A stretch of 64,000 nt of DNA from Oscillospiraceae bacterium (GCA_017847885.1 JAGAUA010000008.1:1-64000); one strand, 5' to 3'. Positions 36,054-45,336 are shown, numbered from the stretch's first letter. Numbers and translations: made by a program. The notes: generated from the sequence alone by a model not told the origin.

Positions 36054-37343
36054 ATGGAAAAGAAAATCGTAAAAAATGAGCGCACAGGCGAGCAGTACAC
36101 TTATGTGAAGCACCCCACGGGTCTGGACATCTTTATCTGGAAAATGGAGGATTACAGCACCACACACGCGCTGTTCGGCACCAAATACGGCTCAATAAAC
36201 ACCAAGTTCAAAACCAAGGACGAGCCCGATTTTATCACCGTCCCCAACGGAATTGCCCACTACCTTGAGCATAAGCTTTTCGAAAACGAGGACTGCGACG
36301 TGTTCAGCCTTTACGCAAAAACAGGCGCGTCGGCAAACGCATACACCTCCTTTGACAAGACCTGCTATCTTTTCAGCTGCACCGACAACGTCTACGACTC
36401 GCTGGAGATTCTGCTCAGCTTTGTCCAGAACCCCTACTTTACCGAGGAGACCGTCCGCAAGGAGCAGGGCATAATCGGGCAGGAAATACGTATGTATGAC
36501 GACAACGCAGGCTGGCGCGTGTTTTTCAATATGCTGGGGGGACTTTATCACAACCACCCCGTAAAAATCGACATCGCAGGCACGGTTGAAAGCATTGCCC
36601 AGATTAACGCAGACCTGCTTTACAAGTGCTATTACACCTTCTATAACCTTAACAACATGGTTTTGAGCATTGCAGGAAACGTTGACGAGGACAAGGTGCT
36701 GGAAATCTGCGACAAGCTGCTGAAAAACAACAGCAACCCCGAGCTTGAAACTGCCTTTGAGGACGAGCCCGAAACGGTGTGCAAGCCCGAGGTGGTGCAG
36801 AAGCTTGAAATCGCCATGCCAATGTTCAATATAGGCTTCAAGGCAAAGCCCGAAAAGGGCATTGACGCTGTAAGAGCGGAAATAGAAACGAATTTTGTGC
36901 TGTCCCTTCTTGCAGATGAAAGCTCGGATTTCTACAAAAAGCTTTACGACGACGGCGTGATAAATTCCTCGTTCTCGTCGGAGGTATTCATGGGCGACGG
37001 CTATTTCTGCTCGATTTTCGGCGGAGAGTCCCGTGACCCCCGCCTTGTCCGCGACAAGCTTATCGAGGAGATAAACCGCTGCAAAAAAGAGGGTCTGGAC
37101 GAGGAGCGCTTCAACATCATCAAGAAGTCCTACTACGGCGCGCTGATACGCGACCTTAACGACGCGGAGGCGATTGCAACGGTAATGATTAACGCAGGCA
37201 TGGAAAAGCTGTCCGCCTTTGACGTTATCGAGACCGTTGCGGCAGTTACCTTTGAGGACGTGGAAAAGCGCCTTGAAAAGCAGTTCAACACGGATAACGT
37301 CACAATTTCGATAATCGAGCCTATCGGCGGCAAGGAGGAATAA
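36054..37343 (+). CDS. yfmH: M16-family zinc peptidase YfmH
   Basis: 429 residues. The zinc motif HYLEHKLFE (HxxEH) lies near residues 65-73, with the distal Glu expected in the EEVRKEQGIIGQEI-like region, so this is the catalytic partner of YfmF. The GASANAYTSFDKT segment is characteristic. The start is uncertain: ATG 36054 best matches family length, while GTG 36021 and ATG 36042 are in frame. It is followed after 2 bases by lgt. Confidence 0.88.
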   Translation: MEKKIVKNERTGEQYTYVKHPTGLDIFIWKMEDYSTTHALFGTKYGSINTKFKTKDEPDFITVPNGIAHYLEHKLFENEDCDVFSLYAKTGASANAYTSFDKTCYLFSCTDNVYDSLEILLSFVQNPYFTEETVRKEQGIIGQEIRMYDDNAGWRVFFNMLGGLYHNHPVKIDIAGTVESIAQINADLLYKCYYTFYNLNNMVLSIAGNVDEDKVLEICDKLLKNNSNPELETAFEDEPETVCKPEVVQKLEIAMPMFNIGFKAKPEKGIDAVRAEIETNFVLSLLADESSDFYKKLYDDGVINSSFSSEVFMGDGYFCSIFGGESRDPRLVRDKLIEEINRCKKEGLDEERFNIIKKSYYGALIRDLNDAEAIATVMINAGMEKLSAFDVIETVAAVTFEDVEKRLEKQFNTDNVTISIIEPIGGKEE

Positions 37344-37345
37344 TC

Positions 37346-38416
37346 TTGACAAACGCAGAATGGAATACCTTGTCATTTCCTAAGCTGAATATTGAGTTTC
37401 CCGTTTACAGCACGGCGTTCACCGTTTTCGGCATAGACATAAAATGGTACGGTATCCTTATCATGGTGGGGCTTCTGCTTGCGGTGATATACTGCTTCAA
37501 GCGGATGAAAAGCTTCGGCATTGACGATGACAGAGCAAACGACGTTGTTTTCTTCGGATTTTTGGGCGCGGTAGTGGGTGCAAGGCTTTACTACGTTTTC
37601 ATGAAGTGGGACGAATACAAGGGCGACATCGCCTCGATAGTTTCTATCCGTGACGGCGGACTTGCAATATACGGCGGAATTATCGGCGCGGTGCTTGTGG
37701 GCGTAATTACCGCAAAGATACGAAAGGTGCGGTTCATGCCTCTGCTTGATCTGGCAGGAATGGGCTTCCTTATCGGTCAGGCTGTGGGAAGATGGGGCAA
37801 CTTCTTCAACCACGAGTGCTTCGGTGGAAACACGACTCTCCCTTGGGGCATGACAAGCCCCCGTATCCAAGCGCAGCTAAAGGCAACAGCTTCGGAAATA
37901 ATGGAGCTTACGGGTGTGTCGGTTGACCCTGCGCTGCCCGTTCACCCCTGCTTTCTGTATGAGTCGCTGTGGTGCATGATCGGCTTCGTTATCCTGCATT
38001 TTTACTCCAAGCGCCGCAAGTTCGACGGCGAGCTGTTCTTTATGTACATCGGCTGGTACGGCCTTGGCAGAATGATAATCGAGGGCTTCCGCACCGACAG
38101 CCTTATGGTGGGACACCTGCGTATATCCCAGCTTGTTGCAGGAATATGCGTTGTAATTTCCATTGCGGCAATAATTTATATGCGCCATAAAATAAAAATG
38201 GACGGCGAGTACGTGTTCTACAAGGATACCGAGGAGTCCAAGCGTCTTATCGAGGAAACGGAAAACAAGTATAAGGCTGCCGAGGAGAAAAAGGCGGCAA
38301 AGAAGGCTGAGAAGGCAAAGAAAAAGGAAGAGGAGCTTCGTCCCGAGGACAGACTTACGGACGACGACGATGAAAATAAAACCGAGGAGGAAAACACAGA
38401 TGGCACAGATAATTGA
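37346..38416 (+). CDS. lgt: prolipoprotein diacylglyceryl transferase
   Basis: 356 residues, membrane enzyme that attaches diacylglycerol to the lipobox cysteine. Start TTG 37346 is preceded by AAGGAGG. Multiple membrane segments carry the signature GRWGNFFNHECFGG (about 150-163) and YGLGRMIIEGFRTDS. The C terminus has an unusual 60-residue Lys/Glu/Ala then Asp/Glu-rich tail absent from most Lgt. It overlaps folD by 17 bases. The lipoprotein at 15973 would be a client. Confidence 0.93.
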   Translation: MTNAEWNTLSFPKLNIEFPVYSTAFTVFGIDIKWYGILIMVGLLLAVIYCFKRMKSFGIDDDRANDVVFFGFLGAVVGARLYYVFMKWDEYKGDIASIVSIRDGGLAIYGGIIGAVLVGVITAKIRKVRFMPLLDLAGMGFLIGQAVGRWGNFFNHECFGGNTTLPWGMTSPRIQAQLKATASEIMELTGVSVDPALPVHPCFLYESLWCMIGFVILHFYSKRRKFDGELFFMYIGWYGLGRMIIEGFRTDSLMVGHLRISQLVAGICVVISIAAIIYMRHKIKMDGEYVFYKDTEESKRLIEETENKYKAAEEKKAAKKAEKAKKKEEELRPEDRLTDDDDENKTEEENTDGTDN

Positions 38417-39254
38417 CGGAAAGGCTATTTCCGCAAAGGTAAAGGCGCAGGTGCGCGAGGAAGCGGACAAGCTGAAAGCACGGGGCATAGAGATAGGTCT
38501 TGCGGTTGTAATTGTGGGCAATAACCCTGCTTCAAGGGTATACGTGAACAACAAGAAAAAGGCGTGCGAGGAGGTCGGCTTTACGTCCTATGAGTACGCT
38601 CTTCCCGAGGAAACCACCGAGCAGGAGCTGCTTGACCTTGTGAACAAGCTTAACGCTGACGATAAGGTCAACGGCATACTCGTTCAGCTTCCTCTGCCGA
38701 AGCAGATAAACGAGACAGCGGTCATCAACGCAATTCTCCCCGAAAAGGACGTTGACGCCTTCCACCCCGAAAATGTGGGACACATAATGATAGGCGACTT
38801 CAACTTCCTGCCCTGCACCCCTGCAGGCGTAATGGAGCTTATCGCCGAAACGGGCGTGGACGTCTGCGGCAAAAACTGCGTTGTTATCGGACGAAGCAAC
38901 ATCGTGGGCAAGCCTATGGCTATGCTGCTTCTGCATAAAAACGGCACGGTGACTATCTGCCACTCCAGAACGAAAAATCTTGCCGAGATTTGCAGCAATG
39001 CGGATATCCTCGTTGCAGCGGTGGGCAAGGCAAAGTTCGTTACCCCCGATATGGTCAAGGAGGGCGCGGTGGTAATCGACGTGGGCATGAACCGCAACGA
39101 AAACGGAAAGCTTTGCGGCGACGTGGATTATGACGCTTGCTTTGAAAAGGCCGGGTACATAACACCCGTCCCCGGCGGCGTAGGACCCATGACCATTGCA
39201 ATGCTGATGAAAAACACCCTCACAGCCGCAAAGGTAAAGAACGGTCTCATGTAA
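38400..39254 (+). CDS. folD: methylenetetrahydrofolate dehydrogenase/cyclohydrolase
   Basis: 284 residues. It interconverts methylene-, methenyl- and 10-formyl-THF, supplying PurN and the AICAR transformylase. ASRVYVNNKKKACEEVG carries the catalytic Tyr/Lys, followed by QLPLPKQIN, VIGRSNIVGKPMAMLL (NADP site) and TPVPGGVGPMT. ATG 38400 has GAGGAGG at 38384-38390 inside the lgt gene, so folD overlaps lgt. A strong terminator follows. Confidence 0.95.
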   Translation: MAQIIDGKAISAKVKAQVREEADKLKARGIEIGLAVVIVGNNPASRVYVNNKKKACEEVGFTSYEYALPEETTEQELLDLVNKLNADDKVNGILVQLPLPKQINETAVINAILPEKDVDAFHPENVGHIMIGDFNFLPCTPAGVMELIAETGVDVCGKNCVVIGRSNIVGKPMAMLLLHKNGTVTICHSRTKNLAEICSNADILVAAVGKAKFVTPDMVKEGAVVIDVGMNRNENGKLCGDVDYDACFEKAGYITPVPGGVGPMTIAMLMKNTLTAAKVKNGLM

Positions 39255-39260
39255 AAGAAT

Positions 39261-39305
39261 AACACCTCACGTTATTGGCAATAATAACCGTGAGGTGTTT
39301 TTTTT
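39261..39305 (+). terminator. terminator of folD overlapping the start of the PBP gene
   Basis: An 11-bp stem (AACACCTCACG 39261-39271 with 39289-39299) extended by TTATT/AATAA, followed by eight T. Its 3' arm contains GAGGTG, the only ribosome site for the TTG start at 39304. Confidence 0.85.
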
Positions 39306-40935
39306 GAACAGATTATCCGTGGTACTTGCGGCAGCGGCGGCGGTGTCGGCGGTGCTGGCGGCAAAGCTTGTGCTGCTGCTCAACAATGACGAAATATCCG
39401 CCGCAGCCTTGAATAAGGGAACATACACGATAAAATCGGTAGGCGAATATGCAGGAATTTACGACTGCAATTTCAAGCCGCTGGTGAACCGCTCGGAAAA
39501 ATACGAGGCGGTGATTATCCCCAATCACGACAGCGCAATACGTATACAGCCCTATGTTGCCGACAGCGAGACCTACTATCGGGGGATACAGGGTAACGCC
39601 CCCTTTTTGTGCGAGGTCACCGCCGAGGCGTATGCGGCGGACACGGGGGCGGTGATATTCCGCTCCGCCGTGAGAACAGACAGCAGCCAGCCTGCACCCC
39701 ACATAATCGGCTATACCTCCGACGGAAACGGGGTCTGCGGCATTGAAAAAGCCTTCGACAGATTTTTGCGGTCGAATTGCACCAAAAATTCCGCAAGGTT
39801 TCATGTGGACGCCGTGGGCGAGGTGCTGGGCGGACTTGACACGGAGATACGCTATGCCGAAAAGCTTCAATCGGGGGTCGTCCTCACAATTGACAGAGAT
39901 ATCCAGCAAATTTGCGAAAACGCCGTAAACGAAAGCGGCATAAGCCGCGGCGCTGTTGTGGTCATGGACGTCAAAACGGGGGAAATACGCGCCTCGGTAA
40001 GCTGTCCCGACTTCGACACCACCGATGTTGCCGCGTCACTTGACAATGCTGATTTGCCCTTTGTAAACCGTGCGTTTTCGGCATACAGCGTCGGCTCTAT
40101 CTTTAAGCTTGTCACGGCGGCTGCGGCTCTCGAACAAGGAATAAGCCCCGAATATACCTACACCTGCACAGGCTCGATAAACGTGAACGGGCAAATTTTC
40201 AACTGCCACCGCTGGGGCGGTCACGGCGAAATTGATATGCAAACGGCAATGGTGGAGTCCTGCAACCCCTACTTCATCGCCCTCAGCGAGTATATCGGCA
40301 AGGAAAATTTTGTTGAGACCGCGAAAAAGCTTGGCTTCGGGCAGGAGACCGAGCTATGCGGCGAAATTGTTTCCGCATCGGGAACGCTCCAGACCCCGAC
40401 GGATATCATGGTGGAAGCGGAGCGCGCCAATATGTCCTTCGGGCAGGGCAAGCTTACCGCAACGCCCCTCCAGATATGCAGAATGACCGCGGCTATCGCA
40501 AACAACGGGGTGATAAACGAGCCGACGCTGATAAAGGGCATACGCCACGACAGCGGCACGGTGGACTATTGCGATATAATCCCCGAAAAGCGTGTCATGT
40601 CCTACGAGACCGCCAGAACGCTTAAGCTTTTCATGCAAAAGACCGTGAATACGGAAAATTCCATGGCAAAGCCCGACAAAACCATTGCAGGGGGCAAGAC
40701 CTCAACAGCCCAGACGGGACAGTTCGACGAGCAGGGCAATGAGCTGCTGAACTGCTGGTTTACGGGGTATTTTCCGTCATATAATCCGCGGTATGCGGTC
40801 ACCGTCCTTGTTGAGGGGGGCGTTTCGGGGAATATCTCGGCAGGACCTATCTTCAAAGTAATTGCCGACGATATCACGGCTGAAAACATAAAAGCAAAAG
40901 GGACAGCACCCGTGAGCGCTGTCCCTCTTGCCTAA
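39304..40935 (+). CDS. class B penicillin-binding protein (transpeptidase)
   Basis: 543 residues. An N-terminal membrane anchor (MNRLSVVLAAAAAVSAVLAAK) is followed by a dimerisation region and a transpeptidase domain with SIFK (S265-K268), SCN (S319-N321) and KTS (465-467), so all three active-site motifs are present. GQGKLTATPLQICRM is typical of PBP2/SpoVD-like enzymes. The start is TTG 39304 (GTG 39295 is the alternative); the ribosome site lies in the folD terminator stem. It cross-links peptidoglycan at the cell surface. Confidence 0.88.
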   Translation: MNRLSVVLAAAAAVSAVLAAKLVLLLNNDEISAAALNKGTYTIKSVGEYAGIYDCNFKPLVNRSEKYEAVIIPNHDSAIRIQPYVADSETYYRGIQGNAPFLCEVTAEAYAADTGAVIFRSAVRTDSSQPAPHIIGYTSDGNGVCGIEKAFDRFLRSNCTKNSARFHVDAVGEVLGGLDTEIRYAEKLQSGVVLTIDRDIQQICENAVNESGISRGAVVVMDVKTGEIRASVSCPDFDTTDVAASLDNADLPFVNRAFSAYSVGSIFKLVTAAAALEQGISPEYTYTCTGSINVNGQIFNCHRWGGHGEIDMQTAMVESCNPYFIALSEYIGKENFVETAKKLGFGQETELCGEIVSASGTLQTPTDIMVEAERANMSFGQGKLTATPLQICRMTAAIANNGVINEPTLIKGIRHDSGTVDYCDIIPEKRVMSYETARTLKLFMQKTVNTENSMAKPDKTIAGGKTSTAQTGQFDEQGNELLNCWFTGYFPSYNPRYAVTVLVEGGVSGNISAGPIFKVIADDITAENIKAKGTAPVSAVPLA

Positions 40936-40968
40936 TAGGATTAGAGAATTATTTATTATAAGAATTGA

Positions 40969-41685
40969 TTAGCTATTTTTCTTAGCGATAACAGCAGCGG
41001 AAGCAGCCAGAGCAAGTACGCAAACGGATACAGCCACACCTGCGTTGCCTGTCTTTTCGCTTTCGGTAACGCTGTCAGGCTCGGGAGTCTCTGTTGCAGG
41101 CTCTTCGGCAGCAGCGGTTGTCTCCTCAGCAGCAGTCTCTTCTGCAGCGGTTGTCTCCTCGGTAGCAGCTTCATCGGCAGCGGTTGTTTCCTCTACAACA
41201 GGATTTTCAGCAGCAAGAACATCGTTGATGTTAGCGTCGTTGGAAATCACGATTTTTTCAAGAACAACGCCGTGACCCATTAAAGCCATGCCTGCTGTCT
41301 GGAGGCGCTCAACGGATTCAGCAGGAACGGTGAAGCTTGCCTGAGTTTTTGCAGTATCCAGCTCGTAGGAGTCGCCGGACTCGGAAAGTGTAAGCTGATT
41401 AAGACCTGCAATAAAAGGCCAGCCTGCGTCGTTTATCATGGGCTTGATCACCCAGTAATCCTGACCCTCAACATCAGCAAGTGAAGCGTCTGCGGTGTAG
41501 TAGAGAGTTACGACCGAGTCTGTTGTAAGGTCAGCAAATTCGGAGGAAGAAATAGTTGTGCTGTCTGTCCAAGTTGTTTTGAAGTCCTTGTTTACGCTGA
41601 TGTCATAAGCGGAAACGGAGGTTGCCATAAGTGATACTGCCGCAAAAGCAGCTGCAATGCCTGCAAAAATTTTTTTGATTTTCAT
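40969..41685 (-). CDS. secreted, membrane-anchored surface protein
   Basis: 238 residues from ATG 41685 with AAAGGAA upstream. A signal peptide (KKIFAGIAAAFAAVSLMATSVSA) is followed by a globular domain of about 130 residues (YWVIKPMINDAGWPFIAGLN), a Glu/Thr/Ala-rich repetitive stalk (about 145-200) and a C-terminal hydrophobic anchor ending AKKNS. The ET-A stalk and anchor resemble wall-associated proteins of Ruminococcus, but a clear LPxTG is missing (EKTGNAG precedes the helix). The globular domain is not recognised. Confidence 0.82.
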   Translation of the reverse strand: MKIKKIFAGIAAAFAAVSLMATSVSAYDISVNKDFKTTWTDSTTISSSEFADLTTDSVVTLYYTADASLADVEGQDYWVIKPMINDAGWPFIAGLNQLTLSESGDSYELDTAKTQASFTVPAESVERLQTAGMALMGHGVVLEKIVISNDANINDVLAAENPVVEETTAADEAATEETTAAEETAAEETTAAAEEPATETPEPDSVTESEKTGNAGVAVSVCVLALAASAAVIAKKNS

Positions 41686-41831
41686 AAGTAACGTTCCTTT
41701 CAATATTTTTGGCACATCAATGCCGTTTTTGTTTTGCTGAATTGATTATATAATAAAATGCAGCTGCTATATATCAGAAATTTGACATTTGTGTTAAAAT
41801 CTTGCTTAAAATATTTTTGCGGCAAAAATGC

Positions 41832-41874
41832 AAAAAAACCTTGCAGGAGTAAAATTTTCCCGCAAGGTTTTCTC
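41832..41874 (-). terminator. terminator of the symporter gene
   Basis: AAAACCTTGC (41835-41844) pairs with GCAAGGTTTT (41862-41871); the minus strand continues into a run of T. It lies 9 bases after the symporter stop. Confidence 0.8.
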
Positions 41875-41882
41875 ATGTGAAA

Positions 41883-43706
41883 TTATTCTTCCTCAGCAAG
41901 CTTGCTTTCCTGCTCCGCCTGAATATCCGCGTAAGCTGAAAGCATGGGCGCAACCTCTGTGTCGGTTTTCTTTATCTTTCTTGAAATGTAGTTGCCCGTG
42001 ATTTTTACAACCGTTGTGGACAGCAGCAGTACCGCAATAAGGTTGGGTATCGCCATAAGTCCGTTAAGTGTGTCAGCAATATCCCAAGCAAGGCTGAGGT
42101 TCATGGTGCAACCCACGATAACGAACAGCACGAAGATTATCTTGTAGACGATGACAGCCTTTGTGCCGAGAAGGTACTCCAGCGCCTTTGTGCCGTAGAA
42201 CGACCAGCCGAGAACGGTCGAGAAGGCAAAGAGGAGAATTGCCACCGCAAGTATCTTGCCCGAAACCGTGCCGAGACGAAGGCTGAACGCGTAGGTTACA
42301 AGGGGAACGCCGTTTACCTCGTTTATCTCAACCGAGGTGATAACGGGATTTCCGCTGTCGTCAACCATGGGAGTGCCGTCGGGGTTTTTGCCCTGAATTC
42401 CGCGGACTTCCATAACGTTTGCGTATGTAAAATCGCTCTCGCCCTTTGCACTTTCCGCCTTGGTAAGCTTGAGAGGTATCTCCTGACCGTAAACGGTTTT
42501 CGCGGTGTATTCGGTGTATGTTCCCTCCGCAGCGTTTTCATCGGCGATTTTGTACTTGTAGTTGATGTTGGAGTCGATAAGGTTTACTTCCTCGCCCTCG
42601 CCGGCAACGTGTATCTCAAAGAACTGTGACTCGGTGGAAATGCTCTGCATAGCGCCGTCAAAGGTCTTGGAGTTTGCAGGGCTTGAAAGGATAACGAAAG
42701 CAGTCAGCGTACATACGATAATGGTATCGAAGAACACCTCGAAAATGCCCCACATACCCTGAACAACAGGCTCTTTAACGTCGGAAGCGGAGTGTACCAT
42801 AACAGACGAGCCGAGACCTGCCTCATTTGAGAATACGCCTCTCTTGAAGCCCATTGTTACCGCACGCTTGATTATGTATCCGCCAACGCCGCCTGCGACT
42901 GCGCCGAAGTTGAAGGCGTTGCTGAAAATGCTGGAGAAAACGTAGGGTATCTGCTTAAAGTTGGAAATAAAAATAATGAGACAGCCAACGATGTAGAAAA
43001 GCGCCATGAAGGGTACAAGCTTTTCGGTAACGCTTGCAATTCTCTTGATGCCGCCAACGATAACAAGCGCGGCAATAATTGCAAGAACAACGCCCGTTAC
43101 TATCGTGGGCACGTTGAAGTTGGACTTCATTGCGCTGGAAATCGAGTTAACTTGGGTCATGTTTCCGATACCGAAGGAAGCCAGCACGCAGAATACCGAG
43201 AACAGTATCGCAAGGGGCTTTGCAAGGTGTCTTACGCCCTTTTTGTCCTTGAGACCCTCCTGCAGGTAGTACATAGCGCCGCCCGACCATTCGCCGTGGG
43301 GGTTTTTCTTGCGGAAGAAAATACCCAGCACATTTTCGGAATAGTTTGTCATCATGCCGAAAAATGCGGACAGCCACATCCAGAACACCGCGCCGGGGCC
43401 GCCGACAGCAATTGCTGTTGCAACGCCTGCGATGTTACCCGTGCCGATGGTCGCGGCAAGAGCGGTTGAAAGCGCCTGAAACTGGGAAATAGCCTTTTTG
43501 TCCTTGGTTTTGGTTACAGACTTTTTCTTGAAAATGGCAAGAAAAGTCTCATTTGCCCAATGCTTGATTTTTGTTACTTGAAAAAATTTCGTTCTGACGG
43601 TCATGATAATGCCCGTTGCAATGATAAGCACGAGCATGGGAATGCCCCAAACAAAGCCGTTTACCGCTCCGTTTATGGATTCGACCGCTTCAACAAATGA
43701 ATTCAT
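41883..43706 (-). CDS. sodium:amino acid (alanine/glycine) symporter with extra loop
   Basis: 607 residues of the AGCS family from ATG 43706 (GGAGGGG upstream). About ten membrane segments, with the family marks ATIGTGNIAGVATAI, GGPGAVFWMW, GVFSNEAGLGSS and LFAFSTVLGWSFYG. The family is usually about 450-500 residues; here about 110-130 extra residues lie at about 355-475, between SSPANSKTFDGAM and the TVSGKILAVAI helix, in a predicted loop, and are acidic and beta-like. It imports alanine or glycine with Na+. Confidence 0.9.
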   Translation of the reverse strand: MNSFVEAVESINGAVNGFVWGIPMLVLIIATGIIMTVRTKFFQVTKIKHWANETFLAIFKKKSVTKTKDKKAISQFQALSTALAATIGTGNIAGVATAIAVGGPGAVFWMWLSAFFGMMTNYSENVLGIFFRKKNPHGEWSGGAMYYLQEGLKDKKGVRHLAKPLAILFSVFCVLASFGIGNMTQVNSISSAMKSNFNVPTIVTGVVLAIIAALVIVGGIKRIASVTEKLVPFMALFYIVGCLIIFISNFKQIPYVFSSIFSNAFNFGAVAGGVGGYIIKRAVTMGFKRGVFSNEAGLGSSVMVHSASDVKEPVVQGMWGIFEVFFDTIIVCTLTAFVILSSPANSKTFDGAMQSISTESQFFEIHVAGEGEEVNLIDSNINYKYKIADENAAEGTYTEYTAKTVYGQEIPLKLTKAESAKGESDFTYANVMEVRGIQGKNPDGTPMVDDSGNPVITSVEINEVNGVPLVTYAFSLRLGTVSGKILAVAILLFAFSTVLGWSFYGTKALEYLLGTKAVIVYKIIFVLFVIVGCTMNLSLAWDIADTLNGLMAIPNLIAVLLLSTTVVKITGNYISRKIKKTDTEVAPMLSAYADIQAEQESKLAEEE

Positions 43707-43737
43707 GCGTATACCCCTCCAAACTTTAATTACTATC

Positions 43738-43746
43738 ATTATAGCA
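43738..43746 (-). promoter_or_regulatory. extended -10 promoter of the symporter
   Basis: Minus strand TGCTATAAT (TATAAT 43743-43738); the -35 is weak. It lies about 30 bases before the start codon. Confidence 0.45.
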
Positions 43747-43876
43747 CGTTATCAGCCCAAAGTAGTGAATATTTTGTTACTTTTGCATTTTTTATGTAAT
43801 TTTCCTGCAAATTTTGTCTTGGCAGGAATAATTATACAATAATAAAGCGATTGTGTAATTATTTTGTGGAATTTTC

Positions 43877-43905
43877 TTGACAAAAGGGCAGAAAAATGGT
43901 ATAAT
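43877..43905 (+). promoter_or_regulatory. promoter of the HPt gene
   Basis: TTGACA (43877-43882), 17-base spacer, TGG-TATAAT (43900-43905). A near-perfect consensus. Confidence 0.85.
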
Positions 43906-43941
43906 TTATATAGATATTATTAGTTTAAAGGAAAATGGAAG

Positions 43942-44310
43942 ATGACTATTTTGGATAACAAGCTTTTTGCGGAACTGAAAAATCACGGTGTCGATGTGGA
44001 GGGAACGCTGTCCCGTTTTGTGGATAACGACGAGCTGTATATGAAGTTTCTCCTCCGATATCCCGATGAGGACAGGCTTACCCCCATTAAAAATGCAATT
44101 GCCGCAAAGGACTACGAAGCGCTGCTCAGCGCCGCACACAAGCTCAAGGGCGTTTCCGCAAATCTGGGAATGACGGACTTAGCGGCAAAAGCTGCGAAAA
44201 TAGTTACCAAGGTAAGGGAAGAACAGTACGAAGGCTTTGAAGCGGATTTTGCAGAAGCAGAAAAGGAATACAACATTATCTGCGGCATAATCAGCGGATA
44301 CAAAAAGTAA
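43942..44310 (+). CDS. single-domain histidine phosphotransfer (HPt) protein
   Basis: 122 residues. The phosphorylatable histidine is H66 in the motif AHKLKGVSANLGM, set in the four-helix HPt bundle, with no kinase or receiver domain attached. It would relay phosphoryl groups between a hybrid histidine kinase and a response regulator. Neither partner is nearby, so it is an orphan. AAAGGA at 43927 serves ATG 43942. Its own near-consensus promoter suggests steady expression. Confidence 0.85.
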   Translation: MTILDNKLFAELKNHGVDVEGTLSRFVDNDELYMKFLLRYPDEDRLTPIKNAIAAKDYEALLSAAHKLKGVSANLGMTDLAAKAAKIVTKVREEQYEGFEADFAEAEKEYNIICGIISGYKK

Positions 44311-44326
44311 ACATTTTTTGAAGCGG

Positions 44327-44355
44327 TTGAAAATTTCCGCAAATTATGGTATTAT
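44327..44355 (+). promoter_or_regulatory. promoter of the DegV gene
   Basis: TTGAAA (44327-44332), 17-base spacer, TGG-TATTAT (44350-44355), 33 bases before the start. Confidence 0.7.
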
Positions 44356-44387
44356 TGACACATACTACTTTTTATGGAGAGTGTTTT

Positions 44388-45266
44388 ATGAGCAAAGTCA
44401 GAATTATGACGGACTCGGCTTCGGACGTTTCCGTTGAACAGGCAGCAAAATACGGGATATCCCTTGTAAACTTCTGGATAGTTGTGGGCGACAAGACCTT
44501 CAAGGAAAACGAGGAGTACACCACCGAGGAGTTCTACAAGATAATGGAGGAGTCGGAGGAAATGCCCCATACCTCGCAGATTACGGTGATGGACTACTCC
44601 GAGGCTTACGAAAAGGAATACAACGACGGCGTGACCGACCTTATCAACGTTGTTATCGCTTCTATCGGCTCAAATTCCTACAACAACGCCTGCATGGCTA
44701 AGGACGAGTTCTACGAGAAGCACCCCGAAGCGGTGGGACAATTCAACATTACCGTTATCGACAGCAAGGCGTACACAGGCGCATACGGTCTGCCCGTAAT
44801 GGAAGCCGCAAAGAAGGTGCAGAAGGGCGCTGAGGCTGACGAGGTAATCGCGTTCCTTAAAGAATGGTTTGACTGCGGAATTATCGTCTGCACGGCTTAT
44901 ACCCTTAAATATGCAAGAAAATCGGGACGCGTTGGCTGCGCAACAGCCTTCGTTGGCGACCTGCTTGGACTTAAGCCAATCATCACCTTTGTTGACGCAG
45001 TTTCAAACACCGCCGCAAAGGTAAGAGGCGAAAAGGCTGTTATCCCCCAGCTGGTGGACTACGCCGTTTCCCACATGGTACCCCAGACGCCTTACTCCAT
45101 TCTGGACGGAAGCCGCCCCGAATGTACCGAAGAGGTCATCAAGCTTATGAAAAAGGCTGTGGGCTACGGTCCTACCGAGATACATAAGATCGGCGCAACC
45201 ATTGCCTGCCACCTTGGTCATCAGGTCTCGGGCGTAATCATCAAGGGACCCAACAGAAACGCATAA
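44388..45266 (+). CDS. DegV-family fatty-acid-binding protein
   Basis: 292 residues from ATG 44388 (GGAG at 44376-44379). VRIMTDSASDVSVEQAAKYGI at the N terminus, TSQITVMDYSEAYE, and the C-terminal GATIACHLGHQVSGVI are diagnostic. DegV proteins bind fatty acids and, as FakB, present them to the kinase FakA for phospholipid synthesis. FakA is not seen here. Monocistronic, with its own promoter and a shared bidirectional terminator with leuB. Confidence 0.9.
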   Translation: MSKVRIMTDSASDVSVEQAAKYGISLVNFWIVVGDKTFKENEEYTTEEFYKIMEESEEMPHTSQITVMDYSEAYEKEYNDGVTDLINVVIASIGSNSYNNACMAKDEFYEKHPEAVGQFNITVIDSKAYTGAYGLPVMEAAKKVQKGAEADEVIAFLKEWFDCGIIVCTAYTLKYARKSGRVGCATAFVGDLLGLKPIITFVDAVSNTAAKVRGEKAVIPQLVDYAVSHMVPQTPYSILDGSRPECTEEVIKLMKKAVGYGPTEIHKIGATIACHLGHQVSGVIIKGPNRNA

Positions 45267-45281
45267 AAACGCATAAAAAAT

Positions 45282-45325
45282 ATCGCCTTTGTTCAGCAAA
45301 TTAATGCTGTCAAAGGCGATTTTTT
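45282..45325. terminator. bidirectional terminator between degV and leuB
   Basis: ATCGCCTTTG (45282-45291) pairs with CAAAGGCGAT (45311-45320), with an inner CAGCA/TGCTG pairing and T runs on both strands. Confidence 0.9.
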
Positions 45326-45336
45326 ATTGGCAAAAA

